From assembly GCF_963966145.1 (NCBI RefSeq), contig NC_091046.1:42098001-42162000 (forward strand): DNA of 64,000 nt. The letters run 5' to 3'. Numbering within the stretch: the stretch's first letter is position 1; each line of letters begins with the position of its first letter. The notes under the pieces are model-generated. The model was not told the DNA's origin. It searched no databases and saw nothing but the letters and a program-made list of their open reading frames with translations. Source of the DNA: Tenebrio molitor. Lineage: Eukaryota; Arthropoda; Insecta; Coleoptera; Tenebrionidae. This document shows positions 62,931-64,000 of the stretch, in pieces. The position numbers and the translations under genes are program-made.

Positions 62931-64000
62931 ACTGTGCTTCATTCCCCACCCCCGAACAGTTCCCTACCCGAGACGCGGCTCTGCCGTTTTATTTTTCGAT
63001 TTGTTCTGGAAAGGCCGCAGTTTCGCTCTTTTTTTTGCGGAATAAATCAGCCGTATCCTTCATAAATACTGATTGGGATTACGAAACGCCAAAATAATTT
63101 CAGACCATCACCATTAATCTCGACAACTTTCCCCATGAATCGCGAAACTAATTTGCATAACGAGATCCCAGCGGGAGACTTCTCCTGGGAGTAGGATAAT
63201 AATAGAAAGTCTGTTTACTCGACGCGCGAAATTATTCTTTTTTGACACAATGTAAATAACATAAATTCGCAGAAATATGTGGCAGACGGACAGGTTAAAC
63301 GAGTTGAAACTATAACTGCTAATTAGCAGCAGACTTAAGTGGTTTTCGTGTTTACATAATTCTTCTAATGAATTGTTATTAGGGGAATAACCCGCAGTCA
63401 ATTTTATAATCGCAGACCTGTCCTGTTTCGCGCAGTTAATTGTTTATTTTTAGATTCTCGGAATTAAAAGCAAAACGCCGGGAGATTATTATTTTGAAAA
63501 CGTTTACTACCTGTCAGCTTTTTGTATATTTTTTTTTAATAATGATAGGCTGCTTTTTGTAGAAATATGGCGATGGAAAATACAAGATCCTTGTAACAAA
63601 CAATCTATTAGGTCATTAGGTAACATGCATGTTTGTTGTTTTGTAATAAATATTCCTTAAAAACAAAGAGATTAATTAATAACCATAAAATGCAAATGCT
63701 CATCAGTTTATGCACAAAATCTAAAATTATCTTAACTAAAATTACGATCAAAGATGATGGCATTTAACCAACCAGGAGCTCAATCCTGAGAGAATTTTTG
63801 ATTAAAATCTGTATCGATGTCCATTTGTACCAAAATGTATTGCTGGTTGTCTAGTCGATTCTATCTAATGAAAATTATGGCTTTTGCAACTGTAGTGTTT
63901 ACATCGGATTGAGGTTATGTCAAGTTAAAAGAGGTTAGGTTATGTGTTGTGAAACGTGATGTTTACAGTTATTGGCGTAAATAAGGTCCTGCCTTTAAGT
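62931..64000. other. Downstream intergenic, nothing recognised
   Basis: AT-rich, with a short GC-richer patch near 62950-63060. No open frame of note and no TIR element seen. Confidence 0.4.

Overview
This is a window of nuclear DNA from an arthropod, almost certainly an insect. The reasons are one multi-exon protein gene with a 53-nt intron beside multi-kilobase introns, GT-AG splice sites, AT-rich intergenic DNA, and many short terminal-inverted-repeat (TIR) elements flanked by TA. A beetle is plausible: the nearest relatives of the elements look beetle-like, and two short TCAGG runs match the telomere unit of some beetles. The sequence alone does not settle the order, and no bacterial, viral or organellar genes are visible.

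The only gene I can name securely is on the + strand in the right third: an UNC-93 family membrane protein (insect UNC93-like, related to vertebrate UNC93A), encoded by four coding exons (50967-51654, 51708-51918, 58397-58827, 61324-61655). Spliced together they give 553 residues with about 11-12 membrane segments. A GC-rich block ending in a clean GTAAGT donor at 37796 is a good candidate for its non-coding first exon, giving an intron 1 of about 13 kb. The 3' UTR probably runs to just past the AATAAA at 62908.

The left part (1-37 kb) is AT-rich and holds the debris of mobile DNA. There are TA-flanked, Tc1/mariner-style miniature elements, several nested in one another (7.4-8.8 kb, 12.3-13.5 kb, 24.9-25.7 kb). 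There is also a 976-bp fold-back element (22.1-23.1 kb), a PIF/Harbinger-like MITE with TAA duplications (23.8 kb), a 5'-truncated LINE reverse transcriptase (17.7-18.7 kb, minus), and five small palindromes with CpG-rich loops. A hidden exon-like open frame on the minus strand (11711-11959) may be the last exon of a second gene.

From about 37 kb composition changes abruptly: GC and CpG rise, TIR elements almost vanish until about 56 kb, and GGTACC words become frequent. This region is mainly intron 1 and the first part of intron 2 of the UNC93-like gene. It contains no second protein I can recognise. Most open frames there are by-products of higher GC.
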